Below are positions 10,816 to 23,127 of a stretch of 64,000 nt of DNA, in pieces. Source of the DNA: Zygnema cylindricum (lineage: Eukaryota; Streptophyta; Zygnematophyceae; Zygnematales; Zygnemataceae); contig JBBHKE010001317.1 of NCBI GenBank assembly GCA_037447655.1, positions 183,600 through 247,599 of the forward strand. Direction: 5' to 3'. Each line of letters starts with the position of its first letter. The first letter of the stretch is position 1. A program made the translations under genes and the position numbers. The notes below the pieces were generated by a model. The model saw only the letters and a list, made by a program, of their open reading frames with translations, made no database searches and was not told the origin of the DNA.

Positions 10816-11762
10816 TGTTGAAAAAGGTATTTTATAGTCTTGTCCTTTTTCGTCTTCCAGCCCTCATACTTGTTGTAGTCGACAAGGACTTGTAGGCAGC
10901 CATGGCTGTCTCATTCAGGTAAGGAGAGAGAGCAGAAGCTTTAGTTTGCTGCAAAAGTCAGGCGGTCCCTAGTAGGTTTTGATCCAGTGACCTTTGGATA
11001 ATAGTCGTACGGCGCAGCCGTCAGCCTTATCCGGTAGGTCTTAACGAAACGATACACGTATTAGGATTGGTACAAATTTATATTGTAACACTTCAGCATA
11101 CTTCATTTAACATATTACGGGACGAAGTGAACATGAAACGTGCGGGACCGAGCGAAATAAAGTACCGCACAAAACGACATCGAATTTCGACGGACGAAAT
11201 TGAAAGTCGTTCGCGATCGACGGCTCGAAGAGCAGCCGCAATTCCAGAGTCGATTTCGGCGGTTTGTTGAGCATATGTCGGCGGGTGACACGTGGCGAGG
11301 GGTGATTGGATAGCGAGTATAACGAAGGGAGCAACTTCGGTTGAGGAACTGACACGCTTCAGCGGAGCGGCCATGCAGTACTATGGCCGTAGAAGAAGTA
11401 CAACGGTACCTGTACCTTCTTGTACCTTACAGTTTTTTGATTGGATAGGTAAACTAGTAGTAGGCTTAGAGAGGGAGTTTAGGACTTAAAATATTTCTTG
11501 GGTTTCAGCATCCTTCCCAGAGAGCACTTGTATTTATAGGCCAACTTTGGTGAGCCATAACTTAATGCTCGGGTGAGCAATTTCAGTGATTCTTTTTGCT
11601 GCGGACTTAAAGGAGTCCAAGCTACACACGGTTGTAGGCGGTCAGAGTTTTTGCTTCCTAGGGTGAGACTTATTCTATGCCAAAATCAAAAGTGTAAATA
11701 CTATCCTAGAGGCTTCACATAAGCTGGACATTTTGTGTACTAATGGAGGTCACAGAATTACA
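10816..11762 (+). repeat. 3' LTR of E3
   Basis: About 947 bp from TGTTGAAA to ...GAATTACA. It is related to the LTRs of A, B and C: the stretch TGCTCGGGTGAGCAA followed by TTCAGTGATTCTTTTTGCTGCGG is shared with LTR A, and the end (ATGGAGGTCACAG) with LTR B. Box-B-like sequence on the minus strand (10975-10992, GGTCACTGGATCAAAACC) parallels the antisense tRNA-like module of LTR A. Confidence 0.75.
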
Positions 11763-12640
11763 TTGATCAAAACTTCAAATTCCCTAGCAGGATCAGGATA
11801 CACCTGTGTAGGGGCACAGGTCACCTTCCATTTATGTTTCTCGAAAGGTCTCTCCAAATCGGCTCTGCACACAAACGTCTCCTTTCCCCAAAGTAAATTT
11901 GTCGAATGTGCAGCGATCATAATGAAGTTCCTAATAAATTTCCTTTAATAAGTGGCAAATCCCAAAATGATCTAACTTTTGTGACATTAGTGGGTTGTTT
12001 CCAATTTTGGATTGCAATAATTTTAGATGGATTTGTTTTAACACCTACCCCACTAATTTTATGTCTCAAAAAATAATTGTTCACTTTTAAGAAAACTGGA
12101 TTAATATTTTCCATATAGTTTTCTTTCCCTTAACCTTTCAAAAACTTTCCTTAAATGAATTGCATGTTGTTCATTAAATTTGCTGTAAATTAGAATATCA
12201 GCTATAAACACCTAAACAAACTCATCGATATAATCTTAAAAAGGTTAAGTTCATTAATCTTTGATAAGTGAGTGGTCCATTCGTCAAACCAAATGGTATC
12301 ACGATCCATTCAAAATGACCGACTTTAGTTTTAAAAGCAATTTTATCAATATCTTCCGTTTTTATTGGCAATTGATTAAAGCCATTACGTAGATCAATAA
12401 AAATAAAAATTAGCATTTTTCAAACAATCTATCAAATCAAAAATTAAAGGTAACGGATACTTATCCTTCCCCGTAATCTTGTTCAGACTACGATAATCAA
12501 CACACATTCTCAACGTTTTGTCCTTCTTTTTGACAAAGAGAACTGGTGCTCAGTACGGTGATTTGCTAGACTCAATATGTCTTTTCTCAAGAAGCTCATA
12601 CGTCAGTTTCTTTATCTCTTCCTGCTCAAAGAAACTATGT
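11763..12640 (-). pseudogene. gypsy reverse transcriptase and RNase H start (G1)
   Basis: The minus-strand translation gives [38 protein letters not shown] and YQRLMN (about 12416-12222). A degraded catalytic box follows, FIADILIYSKF (about 12175), in which the first aspartate of the expected (F/Y)xDD is alanine. Then HKISGVGVKTNPSKIIAIQNW (about 12040) and the RNase H start APTQVYPDPAREFEVLI (about 11790), where E3 interrupts. This is the usual order from gypsy RT to RNase H. The enzyme cannot be active: a catalytic residue is lost and stops are present. Confidence 0.8.
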
Positions 12641-12648
12641 TTATAAAT

Positions 12649-13590
12649 TTATGTGATAGGAGGATTACATCCTAGTTCAAGTTTAATAACATGTTCCACA
12701 TCTCGTGAAGGTGGCCTCCCTGAGGGTGAGTCACTTGGGAAAACATCTCTAAATTCAAAAATCAAATCTTTAACAACAACATCAGATGTATTAATGTCAG
12801 TTACAAAATCAGATTTTAGTTTTTCAAGATTTTTAGTGGTGTCTGATTTAGGAATAACATCAATGTTATTGTTTTCTTCCCCCCCTTTATCATTAACTGC
12901 CTCAGTTACTAATAACAAACAAGCATGATTTGTTTTATCTTTTAAATGCTTTTAAAATTGTTTAGCAGTTATATAACCTTCCACTTGCCATTTGGTTATG
13001 TTATTTATATGATTCCTATGCAACTTCTTCGAAGGTAATGCTTGCAAAACCTTCCAACCTTTTTCAGACTTCACCCTCGAGGTGTTAGTTTCCCAATTAA
13101 TTTGAGGGTTATGTTCAGTTAACCAAGGCTTTCCTTATATTAGCTCCTAACTACCGAAATTCATTATTTTCCACACAACTTTCATGTTATGACCCTGGAT
13201 ATCAACTTTTATTGTGTCAATTCCTAAATCTAATGTGGACATATTACCATTTGCCACCTAAACATGCGAATGTTTTTCTCTTATGACTGTAGGAATTTTA
13301 TTTTCCTCTACAAACTTATGTGAAATAATATTATGTGTAGCACCTAAATCTACCATAACTCTCAATGGTTTCCCTTCCACTAAAGACTCTAATCTGATCA
13401 AACTGTGTCTGGTGTCTTCGTTACTTATTTGTCCAAACATAGGTCCCTTGTTAAGAGTTTCATCAAAAGGATTCTTTAAACTATGTTGTGTAGTTTGCAT
13501 CAAAATAAATTCAGCTATCCTTGCCTTCCTATTCATTAGCTTGCCCTCCAAGGTTAACTCTTTAACCTCTGGGTCTGATCGACGCAACTG
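12649..13590 (-). pseudogene. gypsy aspartic protease and protease-RT linker (G1)
   Basis: The segment 13587-13258 contains LRVMVDLGATHNIISHKFVEE, the retropepsin active site in which D-[ST]-G has become D-L-G. The segment 12918-12649 contains FRDVFPSDSPSGRPPSRDVEHVIKLELG, the conserved start of gypsy RT (DVFP...LPPxRxxDHxIxL). The frames between them are broken. Confidence 0.78.
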
Positions 13591-13599
13591 AGGACTTTC

Positions 13600-14507
13600 A
13601 GCTAGTCCTTTCCGTTTCCCACCTCTTGGGCTTCTTGCTCAGCTAGGTATAATGCAATATCTTTTTGGAGACCTCCATTGACATCAATCGTTTTAAAAGA
13701 TCCCTTATCTGTACAGTCCTTAGGGTGATGATTTGGACCTTCACATTTAAAACAAGTGACTTTCTTTTTCGTTTTTGTGCACTCTCTCCTGAAATGTCCC
13801 TCCTCTCCAAAGTTATAATAGTTATTTTTTTTTCAATTATGCACACTCAAATGCTATATGACCTCTTTTGTGACAGATAGCACATGTGGGTATGGTAAGA
13901 TTAGGTTTGAGCATTAATACTCTGTTTATGACTCTTAATGTATCCCCTTTTATTATTAAATTTGTTTCCTGCATTAGCACTCTGTCCCACTTTGTCCACC
14001 TCTATGATTTCCCTTGACGATATTATGCCTATTAAGTAGACCCTCATTCAGACCCTCTTTTACAAATTCCTCCTCACACCACTCTGATACTTCATTCAAA
14101 TTACCCCTGAGTTATCGAGTTTCCAAATTATACTCCGGCTGATCTACTAATTACAATGACTTATCTTGTAATTCCTTTAAATTATCAGCAATCAAATAAG
14201 ACCTCTTCTGAGTGGAATACCAAATCTGAGCATCACCTTTGAGACAGCTAACAGCAAAAGAAGTGTAATCATCACGATCACAATTTTAGATTCCAAATAA
14301 TTCTCCATATGAAAAAATCCAAACATCTAACTCATCAATCTTCTTACCATTAAAGGATGGTGCCTCACTAATAGACAACTTTAGATCTCTTATCTTCTTA
14401 GGTTTATCATGATCAGCCTCTTTAAAAATGGCATTTCTCTTACCACTGTCATCCTTTTGTTCATTAATATCATTTCTGGTGTGAATTGAATTAATTAGCT
14501 CATCCAA
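13600..14507 (-). pseudogene. gypsy Gag with CCHC zinc knuckles (G1)
   Basis: The N-terminal part (14507-14286) contains LKLSISEAPSFNGKKIDELDVW, typical of gypsy Gag. Further down the minus strand a zinc knuckle CAICHKRGHIAFEC (about 13890) is intact, a second has lost its first cysteines (NYYNFGEEGHFRREC), and a third, CFKCEGPNHHPKDC (about 13755-13715), is intact. Stops and shifts separate the pieces. Confidence 0.75.
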
Positions 14508-14699
14508 TTTTTGATTTCAAAAATTCCCATGTTTATAAATTTCTTTCAATTCACTTTTCAATTCAAAAATTGTTTCATCCACATCAACAACATGATTATG
14601 AAATCATTTGACGAATTTCACAGTACGCTTCTTCAAAATATTCAAAACATTCTCCATTTCAAGTTTCCATGCAAAATTTGCCATTATCACAAAAATAAA

Positions 14700-15130
14700 A
14701 TCGAGCAAAAGAAAGATAGAATAAAATTCCCCAAAGAAATTTGCTACAGGTTTGAAGTCCTTTGATTGCTTCAATCAAAGAATTCTTCTCTTTAAGAAAT
14801 CCTTTGAAAAATATCAAAATCTGAGAAATCAATAAGACATTGAAAATAATTTAGTGCAAAATCAATTCTTCAATTTCCCAAAATTTGAATAATAAAGGTA
14901 AGAATTTTCCAAAAAAATTGCAACACCAAAATTGAAAGCTCTCAAAGGTAAGATTCAACCACAAATTTTGCAACAGCAAAATTGAAAGCAATCAAAGGTA
15001 ACAATTTAGGGTTTGAAAAGTTTTAAGTCATTTCTAGACTCTATTGCTCTTGAAGAAGTAAAGTACTCCACTTTATTTCTCCTCGAATAGCAAATTTCCC
15101 ATTTCCCACTACATCTGGATCTTTTAATCT
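14700..15130. other. AT-rich non-coding stretch between two gypsy relics
   Basis: No gene is seen. An imperfect direct repeat of about 50 bp is visible (motif AAAATTGAAAG..TCAAAGGTAA at about 14930-14955 and 14980-15005). It may be 5' leader sequence of G1. Confidence 0.4.
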
Positions 15131-15179
15131 CTAATCCTCCAATCCTCACCTTTCATGGCTTCAAGCCCTGCCTCTACAC

Positions 15180-15590
15180 ATGATTCATTGCTAGGAGAAG
15201 GCAAGTTTGTTTGGCCTCTAGGTAATTGGAGTGAGTTGCCTTGGTTCCCACCGGATTCTCAAGGCCCCAAACCTTAAACTGCTCATTCCACACACTTAAA
15301 CCCATATTCAACCTTGTCCAGGTGGCCTTCCCCAACAGAATTTCAAACTGCTTACTTTCCACCTCAAAGAACAGAAGTAAGATTCAGACTCGCTGACCCC
15401 CGTCATTGGAGAATTCAATTAACATAGCCTTGATAATCCCGTGAACCGGTTGGTTCCCACTACTAATGGTGCTTAGGCATATGGTACTAGGGTAGATTTC
15501 CGGCGGGAGTTCCTAATGCATTTGTTGCAAAGCCGAAGTAGTTATCAGATTTGGGAGTGCTCCAGTGTCGACCAATGTATTCTGGTATCA
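15180..15590 (-). pseudogene. retropepsin-type aspartic protease (G2)
   Basis: The minus-strand translation near 15570 reads TLVDTGALPNLITTSALQQM, the retropepsin active site D-T-G-A with the hydrophobic context intact. About 90 residues later comes FEILLGKATWTRLNMGLSVW, matching the conserved second hydrophobic-glycine motif (ILLG). In-frame stops after QQMH and after QRV show it is not functional. Confidence 0.72.
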
Positions 15591-17099
15591 TCCGTATGCG
15601 TTGAGTTTGAAATTTCTTGTCCAGTTGAGGATAATCGCCAATGATAACGTCTTCTAATCCCTATTTATCATAAGGATATTGGGGTCTACTGACAAAAAGA
15701 CAGACCTTGACTAGTCTGCCGGGTCTCTTTTCTCCCTTCTCGAGTGAATTTCATCTCCGAGTGCCTGAATGAGGACTTCTTTAGGCAGTTTATGGGAAGA
15801 GACTAATGTTTTCACATGGGTGAGGGCGTAGGGCATGAGGTGCTTGACTAGCATAACCGCTCGTTTGGAGGAAGGAGGTTGAGCTTTTGGCTACAAAGTG
15901 GGAGAACCTGGTTCCTCCGGTTTCTCCGGCTCTCCCCCCCTTGCTTCCTCATTGTCATTTTCTAATTTCGGTACGGGAGGCGTCTCCGGTGTGTTATCCT
16001 CTAGGCGTTTTGCCATATACCGCTTGAAACAATCTTGGTTGCTCCGTTTTTTGTCTTCTTATGCCTGTTTTTCCATCTTCCTTTTGTAATATTCGAATCC
16101 AGGAGGCAGTTTTCTCACAGCAAGGGGGGGCGAATTGGTGGGTTTGATTCCGAAACCGATGTTGTCGTTCAGAATCACCACCCGGGGAGTGAAGGACAGT
16201 GGTCGCGTGAATTTTCTGTTATAGTCCCCTTGGGCCAGTTTTTGCTTGTCCTTTCTCTGCTCCGCTGTGGAGTTGCGAAGTTGTCTCCCATTGTCTCCTA
16301 CACCCACATTCCAGGCTCCTAACATGAAGGTAAGAACTTAGTGAGTGTTAGGAGGTTCCATATCCCACCCATAACATCGTCATCATCTCCACCCGCCGTC
16401 GCTTTTTGTTCAAGCTCCACTAGCTTTTGTAGTAACTCTTGTTTCCTCCGTTGGAGTTTTTGAGCGGCCGTCAAAGCAATAGCTTGGGAGGAAGATCCTA
16501 AACGCAGTGCTGCCAATTCTGCAACCATCGCAGCCAATTGCTGCCTTTGTTGCTGGATGATATTCTGTAGTGTGAGTCTTGCTTGACATGATGACGTTCA
16601 TTCTGGTTCGTCCATGGTGCGACGCCCCCAAAGGTAAAGGAGCTGAAGGGGGAGAGGATTCACGACAATTTCTCCTCCGCATGATAAACAGAGCATACTT
16701 CATCATCTCCTTTCGAACCCCATTCTTTCAGAAGCATTGCCTCCCTTGTGTCCCATGAAACCGCTAGCCTCACACTTGAAGCCCTCGGTGGTGTATTTGC
16801 TCCTTAACTCATAGGAGATTTGGGCATCATCAAATTTTGGGCGTTTGATTTGTCTTAATTGAGCTTGTGAAATTTTGGCAGTTTTGGACTGGGGAGTTGG
16901 ACGGTAATTGTCCTTGGTTACTGGTGTTTTGTGTTCCAATCCTCCTCCTTGTTTTCGTTCATGCTGTTTCCTTGTCTTTTTAGTTCTCTATTTTTCCCAC
17001 TCCTTCTGCCTTAGGGTAAGCATGTGTTTGAGCTTCCGTGGGTAGCGCTTCTACCCATGACCACTTTGCTAACAGTTCAGACAATTGTATAGGAAGACT

Positions 17100-18100
17100 C
17101 GGTCGTCTGCCCCCATGGTTGGTTCTGGTCCACTATCAACCTCCTGCTTCCCCTTAAGCTTCTGCAAAGCTAGAAGTTCCACTGATTCCTCAGTGTCAGA
17201 AGGCATTTCTCTGGCAAACCTTGCAAAATTTCCCTTAGCTTTGCCGGTTACCGCCTTTTCTCTAGTCTCACTATGAACGAAGTGGTCATAGAGTTTTATG
17301 GCGACCAGGGAAATTTCCTTCGCAGAGGGATTAATATCCTGGATGGCCTAGCCTGCAATCTAATTGTCGAGGGCAATATGCCGCGTGGGCCCTAAGGAAT
17401 TCCGGACGTCGATGTAATATTTGGTGGCCATAGCAGGAAGATCAATGGTGAAAAGTTTTACCTTTTGACAGAGGCTTGACAGTTTGTTAAAAAGGGTCTG
17501 CGGTGTCTCATTTTTAAGACAGCGGAATTCCGTAAATTCCTTGATGGAAAATTCATTCCTCTCGGTGAAGAGAGCCTCTAGATGTTCAAAAAGTAGTGTA
17601 GGGTGCAGGGTTTGCGACCATCTGGTGGCAGCCCAAGCGGCCTGGATAGCCTACTGCTGATTGACATAAGCTAGCCCATGTGCTTGTAATTTCGTGTTAT
17701 CTGTGAATGTAGGCGTACCAATAGCTTTCGTTGCTGTAGCCAGGTCTGCTTCCGCCTACAGAACTGTTGCGTCGAGAACCAGGTTCAAAATCTTGATGTT
17801 TGGGGGCATTAGAACGGGTTGTCGCTATTTGTAATCCGCTAGAGCCCCTCCGCAGAGGTAGTTTACAATCATCAGGAAAAGTGTAGTCTCCAAGTCCTCC
17901 GCGATTTCTCCTCTTCTATACTTGTATATCTCGGAATGTGTGAAAGATTTCTTTAACAAATCGAAATCAGAGAAAGTGATCCCGGAGTTGTCCCCTTAAA
18001 AATCCTTACGTCTCCCATTTTTTTCTCCTCCTCTGCAAGGTTAGTGAACTGGGGCAAGGAAAGCCTAGTGGGACTAACAAATTGAGCACGTGAAATGACT
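17100..18100 (-). pseudogene. retrotransposon Gag domain with zinc knuckle (G2)
   Basis: The minus-strand frame across about 17.6-17.1 kb reads EALFTERNEFSIKEFTEFRCLKN, then QTLFNKLSSLCQKV, AMATKYYIDVRNSLGP and ISLVAIKLYDHF, with two in-frame stops. This is the helical pattern of the Ty3/gypsy Gag capsid region. It is followed by FLYNCLNC, a stop, then QSGHG, a stop and KRYP, a decayed CCHC knuckle whose last cysteine is lost. Gag identity rests on this combination and on the protease further downstream. Confidence 0.65.
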
Positions 18101-18301
18101 CATGGATCATTCTCTTCCACATCTGAACCGCCTCCTCCCCTGGTAGAATGAGCTGCCCTAAGAGAGGTGGACCCCCCCCCCCTACTGAGGAAGTTCCTGC
18201 TGCCGAATATATGGCCGGAGCATCTGTGATTCCAGCTAGTTTGGCACCGACTCTCCTTCATTCAATCGGTGTCGGAGAACAACGAGCGGTTCTGACAGGT
18301 G

Positions 18302-18437
18302 GGATTTGCAATCTTGGCCTATTTGAAAGAGTACCTCAGGAGGACGAAGATGAAGGGGAATATGGAGGCGGATTTGTAATCTTGGCCTAGTTGAAAGAGT
18401 ACCTCAGGAGGACGAAGATGAAGGGGAATATGGAGGC
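18302..18437. repeat. 68-bp tandem duplication
   Basis: Two copies of a 68-bp unit (18302-18369 and 18370-18437) differ at only two or three positions that I could see, so the duplication is recent. It lies inside G2. Confidence 0.85.
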
Positions 18438-18599
18438 CCTTGCCAGGAATACGGTGTAAGCCCGCAGGTAGTGCGTTCCAATTGGGATAAAGGTGGGTTT
18501 TCAGAGCTGGATTAGGGAGAGCGACGGTAAAGGGGTGAATTAGCAAGGATGTGGGTTTCAGGAAAGGGCGGTAGCAGTTGGAGTTTCCGAAGCTAACCT

Positions 18600-20084
18600 A
18601 GATGATGCTCCAGGGTTTTATTTTGGGTCTGCCGGAGGCCCCACGGACTGAGAAGAAGGAGGTGGAGGAGTGGCCAGTCTCAATGAAATATGAATCCTCT
18701 CGTTCGGTTGCAAGTTCACCAACGCTTCGGGTGGAGATGAGGCCTCTACAAAGACAAAGGTGGGCACGTCCCTGCGAGAAGCAGCATGTTTAGGTCGGGA
18801 ATCTGCACCCAAACCCTTATTATTAGGTCCTCTGGTTTCACCTCCTTCCCGCTGAAGAGGGGTATCTCTGTCAATCTCCGAGGGAGGCATCCCTAGTGGC
18901 ATCCTCGAGATAGAAGTGGTTTCCTGAATTGGTGCTCCAGGGTGTGGTTTTGTCCTAGGAGAAGTGAGCATCTCCCCGCTGAGAAGCCCAGTGGACCTAC
19001 GCCGCGATTCGCGAATAAGGTTCAACTCCTAGTCCCACGAATTTCTTCTTTCAACATCTACTACTTCCCAGTTTACGGTGACGGGTCAGGCCCTCGTCGT
19101 AGCCTTACCCTGTGATGCCAAAACCTTTACCAATTCATGAGCCCTGCTGACTACCCAGGTCAAATTCACCATACCTAAGCCCGGGACCTCTAGATCGGTA
19201 GGTCTTGTCAGCCACAATCCCCTCGGAGGTCGTAGGGTTAGGGCAACTATAGGCGGCTCCTTAGGTATGGCTGTTGCGAGAGGAGGGGACGTCTCTTCCT
19301 TAACGACCGGTGTGAACCTGCCTTTGCTGTTGCGGTGATCACATCTTTTCCCTCTCTGGGGCTCCTGGGAGCTATGCCTGTTAGTTCCTTCCCGGTTACG
19401 AGAAGTGGTTCGACTCCGGGACGGCCTGGTGGCTTGAGATTAAGGGGCTTGAGGACGTGAAGTTGGTTCCCTCCAATGTTGGTCTGGTACGGAATGAGAG
19501 GAATTGCTTTCTAAAGAGCTACTCAAAATATCCACTGCCCCTCCTACCGGCCTGACTACCCAGGCTCAACCAGTGCGGGCTATTCCTTGAACAAACTCTT
19601 TCTTCACCTTCAACTCGTGTAGATCCTGAAGGGCCAGCAGCTCTTTCCGACCCGGCCGACAAGGATTTGCCAAAATCTCAGGGTCTATGGGGATCTCAGC
19701 CCTAGGAACCTTAGACCTAGTATGAAACCCAACTTCGGGGAAGTGTCCCAAAAATGGTTCCTTATAGGCCAACCTCTTCCGGCGAGCAGTAGGAGACGAC
19801 TTCTTCCTTTCCTCGGCTTGGGCCCTGGCAGCCTCTGCCAACGAGGGGGATTGCTCAGGAGTTAGGCTAGGCGGAGGTGCAGGAGAGGACTTCCCCACCG
19901 GTTCCTTAGCCGGAGAATCGAAAACAAATGCTACCGAGACGGATTCCTCGGACATCTGGGACTCGGGTTCCGATGGTAGTACCTCTAGTCTATCGTACTC
20001 TTCGGATCCGTTATCCGGAACCCCTTTTTCTCGAACCCCTTTTTCTCGAACCTCTCCTCCTCCCATGAAGTAATGAATGCCCAA
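18600..20084 (-). pseudogene. N-terminal coding region of G2, unrecognised domain
   Basis: Two open stretches (20084-19566, 172 codons; 19025-18618, 135 codons) lie in line with the G2 Gag. They encode low-complexity, charged, proline- and serine-rich sequence with many S/P/E residues (for example SVAFVFDSPAKEPVGKSSP), without a domain I recognise. The tandem GVREKGVREKGVPD near the start comes from a short repeat. Position ahead of Gag suggests a polyprotein N-terminal extension; a separate gene cannot be excluded. Confidence 0.4.
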
Positions 20085-23000
20085 AAAGGAGGCCTAAATT
20101 GCAACACTGACTCCTCCAAAGAAGATGAGGTTCTCGAAACTGAAGCTCCTATCTCCTCTAGGCCAAAGGAGGCAGGTTGTTGTTTTCAGTACTGTGCTGC
20201 TCCGCTAAAAGTCCAACAAAGATTCCCTAAAAACCTAGTGTTTTGGTCCAAAAGATTCCGGTAGCTCCCCCCGGCTGAAACGCAACCGAAGCCCAAAATG
20301 GTCTACCAAAGAGGGAACAAAGGCACTTTCATGCAGAATAACTGAAAAATAAAAGAAGAATAGGCTGTCTTAGAATTAAAAATATCACCTTGCCCTAGAA
20401 AAGATAAAGATAAAGATAGAATTTGGAAAGAAAGCAAGCGAGCTCAACATACCTCAAACGCAACGCTGACAACAAGAGGAGACGAAGTCTCTCCCGAAGA
20501 CACCGGAACAGGTAAAGTCCTCCTTAACTCATCAGTATCCGCAACCCGAAACCGGCAAGACTCCTCTCGGTATCAAATAGCCACAAGTCCCAAATCGCCC
20601 AAAAAAGAAAGATAGTGCCAACTACCCAACCGGACTACGATTTCCACAAAGGACAAATGCAAACCAAGATGGCAGTAGGGTCGTAATCACATAACAAACA
20701 AAAGTTCTCCAAAAGAAGTTTGCTAGACTTTTCTAAGGTTTTTCTCAGGGGATAGTAGTGAAAACAAGAACCTGTCTCCTTTGACCCCAAGTGCCTTATA
20801 CAACAGAGTGCCTTATACAACAGAGTTTGTCTTGTTTCAACCCCAATTGCCTTATACAACAGAGTTTGTCCTGTTTCAGATCCAAAAGGTCAACGCAAAG
20901 CAAGGAGCCAATGAGCGGAGAGCAATTGCTATTGAACTGACATAGGACAAATAAGGCCGTACCACACTCAGGGCAAAAAGCTCTACTTTAGACTCCAGCT
21001 AAATCCCAAACTGAGAGTCCAATTTGGATCCACTAATTCTGTCTAAAGTACTCAGGTGGCACAGAAATGCCGAACATGGACTTAAGGTAATTAATGAACC
21101 GGAAGCCGGTTGGACCTAAACTAAAGTCCCACTGACGTCTAACAGCATAATCTAGATTGCAATCCCAAAAGTTACGTGAAAATCCGCAATGTACCCTCCT
21201 CTAAGGAAGTGGGAAACTGCTTCCTGGTGGCGAACTGCAATCTTGGGAGCGGAATAACTTGGTCGTCCGACCTCTGTTAGGAGTAAACCAAATTGCGTCG
21301 CGCTCCGTGTGGAAAATATAGGAATCCGGTCCGTTGTGTTATGCCTCAATATCCGTATGCTGATGACCGTACGGGAAAAAGGGGTTCCGACAATCCAGGA
21401 TATATGTAGGTGTGCCTGGAAGGCGCACGAGCTTGACACTCCTTTATCCTTATTTCTTTTCATCGCCGACGTTTATCCATGGTTTTGCAAGGAGTGCACG
21501 CTTCCATCCTCCTTCAATATGCTATTGTTGTTATGGATTGTCGGCGTGTGCCGGAACTCTCTCAGCCCACGAGATTGAATTTGCTTTTAGATTTTTTTTT
21601 TAGCTATGTTGAAGGTCGTTTTTAATTTGGATTTGCTGATGTTGTTTTGTGATTGTTATTGCCTTCCATATTTCCCCTTGGCTTTTGCTGGCTTGCCCTT
21701 GTTCCCTGGCTTGTTCATGCTGTAGATTCATATATTTCTTTCCTTCATCCTGTTTTTCCTTTTTGTTTGCTTCCGCACGTGATCGGTTTTTCATTTTCGT
21801 TTTTCCTTTTTCTTTTTTTGTTACACTGTACTCAGATTGGGTACCATCGTCCTTTTTTTTTAACGAAGTCGTACACTTGATGTCTTTAGGTGAAAATTAT
21901 TTTTCATCTCAAAGGTTTGAAACTGCTCAAATCTTTGCGGCTACGTGTACTTCTGTCCTTTTGAATATTTCCTATGTAATTAAAAACAATTACCGTGAGC
22001 TACATTTTGCATGATTTGTATAGCTCCATCGGATTTGGGCAAGTGAAGTTACTGAAGATTATTTGCAACTTCTTTAAGGGAGTGCCATACAACTTTTCAT
22101 GTAGATTTGCTTCACTATATTGCCCATTACTATTTGTGGTACAACGTTATGGGCAGTGAAAATATGCCACCAAATGTTGATCACCGGCATGAGCAGCATA
22201 TTTTTAGATTTTTTTTGAAAGGAACCAGTTGAGACATAGAAAACTACCGCCTCAGTGAGAACATACTTTTATCGGTTCACGGATTGAACAACTACACCAA
22301 AAAGTTGATTCCGAAATGCACAAGGTTCTTCTAGTGCAAAGGACATGAAGTCCCTTCTATAAAAATACCTGGGAAACTCATTTTCGGACACAAAAATGAC
22401 TATGGCCTCTATACTCAATAGCAACATAAACTAATGCAGGTCAATTGTGCAGCTTTTTGAGGGCAATTTCACAATTTCGATGGAGGTTAGTAGATTAATA
22501 TCAAATGATCGTACTTAGAATAATAATATGACATAATGGAAAGTGAGTGTTTTGCAAAAGATATGGCCAGAAGAGGAGACTAATGTACGGCGTAACTACA
22601 AAAAGGAGATGAAAGTTGTCATTGGAGAGCTATCTGTTCAACTCTGACAGAGAACAACTCGCATGGTCAGGAATCTTGCAATCTCGCGTGCAATATAGAT
22701 TGTGCAGGTACGGCTTTTGCACAAGTTTATCGATCTTTTTTGCCCATCCAGATTATAATACGCAGACATCAGTATTAATCAAAGGTAATTTCATTTGGTA
22801 AGTTAAACCACATGGTAGCAGTATGTCACCAAAATCCAGCATTGTGTCATAACGGAAATATCTCAAGGTAGCAGCAGTATATGGGGAAAGCATTGATTGT
22901 GAAGCCCCTTTTTTTTTTCGGACAGGTGATAGATGGGTAAAAAACATTTCATGATAAAAAAGCATTCCACATTAGTTATCTAGAAAATTCCTCTATCAAT

Positions 23001-23127
23001 GTCTAAAAAAAGACTAATTTCATCTGCTCCGCTTTTTTTAGTCAAGATTTTCTATGAGAGAAATGCCTATAATTGTTGCTGCTGGTCAAGATCCAAATAT
23101 TGTAATTGACAATGTTCTCTATAGAAG
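20085..23127. other. intergenic stretch without recognisable gene
   Basis: I find no domain, RNA gene or clear repeat pair here apart from the short repeat near 20.8 kb. 21.4-21.9 kb is T-rich on the plus strand. The right end must include the 3' UTR and polyadenylation region of the TFB1 gene, whose stop codon is at 23128-23130 on the minus strand. Confidence 0.5.
20794..20880. repeat. short tandem repeat GCCTTATACAACAGAGT
   Basis: The 17-bp core occurs three times (about 20801, 20813-20829 and 20850), the last two followed by TTGTC(T/C)TGTTTCA. It lies in sequence without a recognised gene. Confidence 0.75.

Larger units (their letters stand above)
9094..11762 (+). mobile_element. Ty1/copia retrotransposon E3, 5' truncated
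   Basis: This plus-strand copia element of the A/B/C group begins abruptly next to the E2 LTR in the linker between integrase and RT (residues GGRRSSKR...RQVNNRVTKL, as in element B). RT (from 9181) and RNase H (to 10802) follow, then the purine tract AAAATAAGGGGAG (10803-10815) and an LTR 10816-11762. Gypsy RNase H sequence resumes directly after it, so E3 lies inside gypsy element G1. Confidence 0.85.
11763..14800 (-). mobile_element. Ty3/gypsy retrotransposon G1, degraded
   Basis: Reading the minus strand from about 14.5 kb down, the order is Gag, zinc knuckles, protease, RT, RNase H, and then the break by E3 at 11763. All frames are interrupted. The 5' side fades into AT-rich sequence (14.7-15.1 kb) in which I cannot define an LTR. 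The RT and RNase H motifs are of gypsy rather than copia type. Confidence 0.8.
15130..20084 (-). mobile_element. Gypsy-like Gag-protease relic G2
   Basis: A long minus-strand region shows interrupted coding sequence with a charged, proline-rich N-terminal part (20084 to about 18.6 kb), a retrotransposon Gag domain (about 18.0-17.2 kb), a CCHC-like knuckle (about 17.07 kb), a basic/coiled part (16.9-16.3 kb) and a retropepsin (about 15.58-15.2 kb). No RT or integrase follows; G1 sequence takes over. I saw no LTR pair. Composition is richer in GC than G1, and stop codons are scattered but mostly in frame, suggesting moderate decay. Confidence 0.72.
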
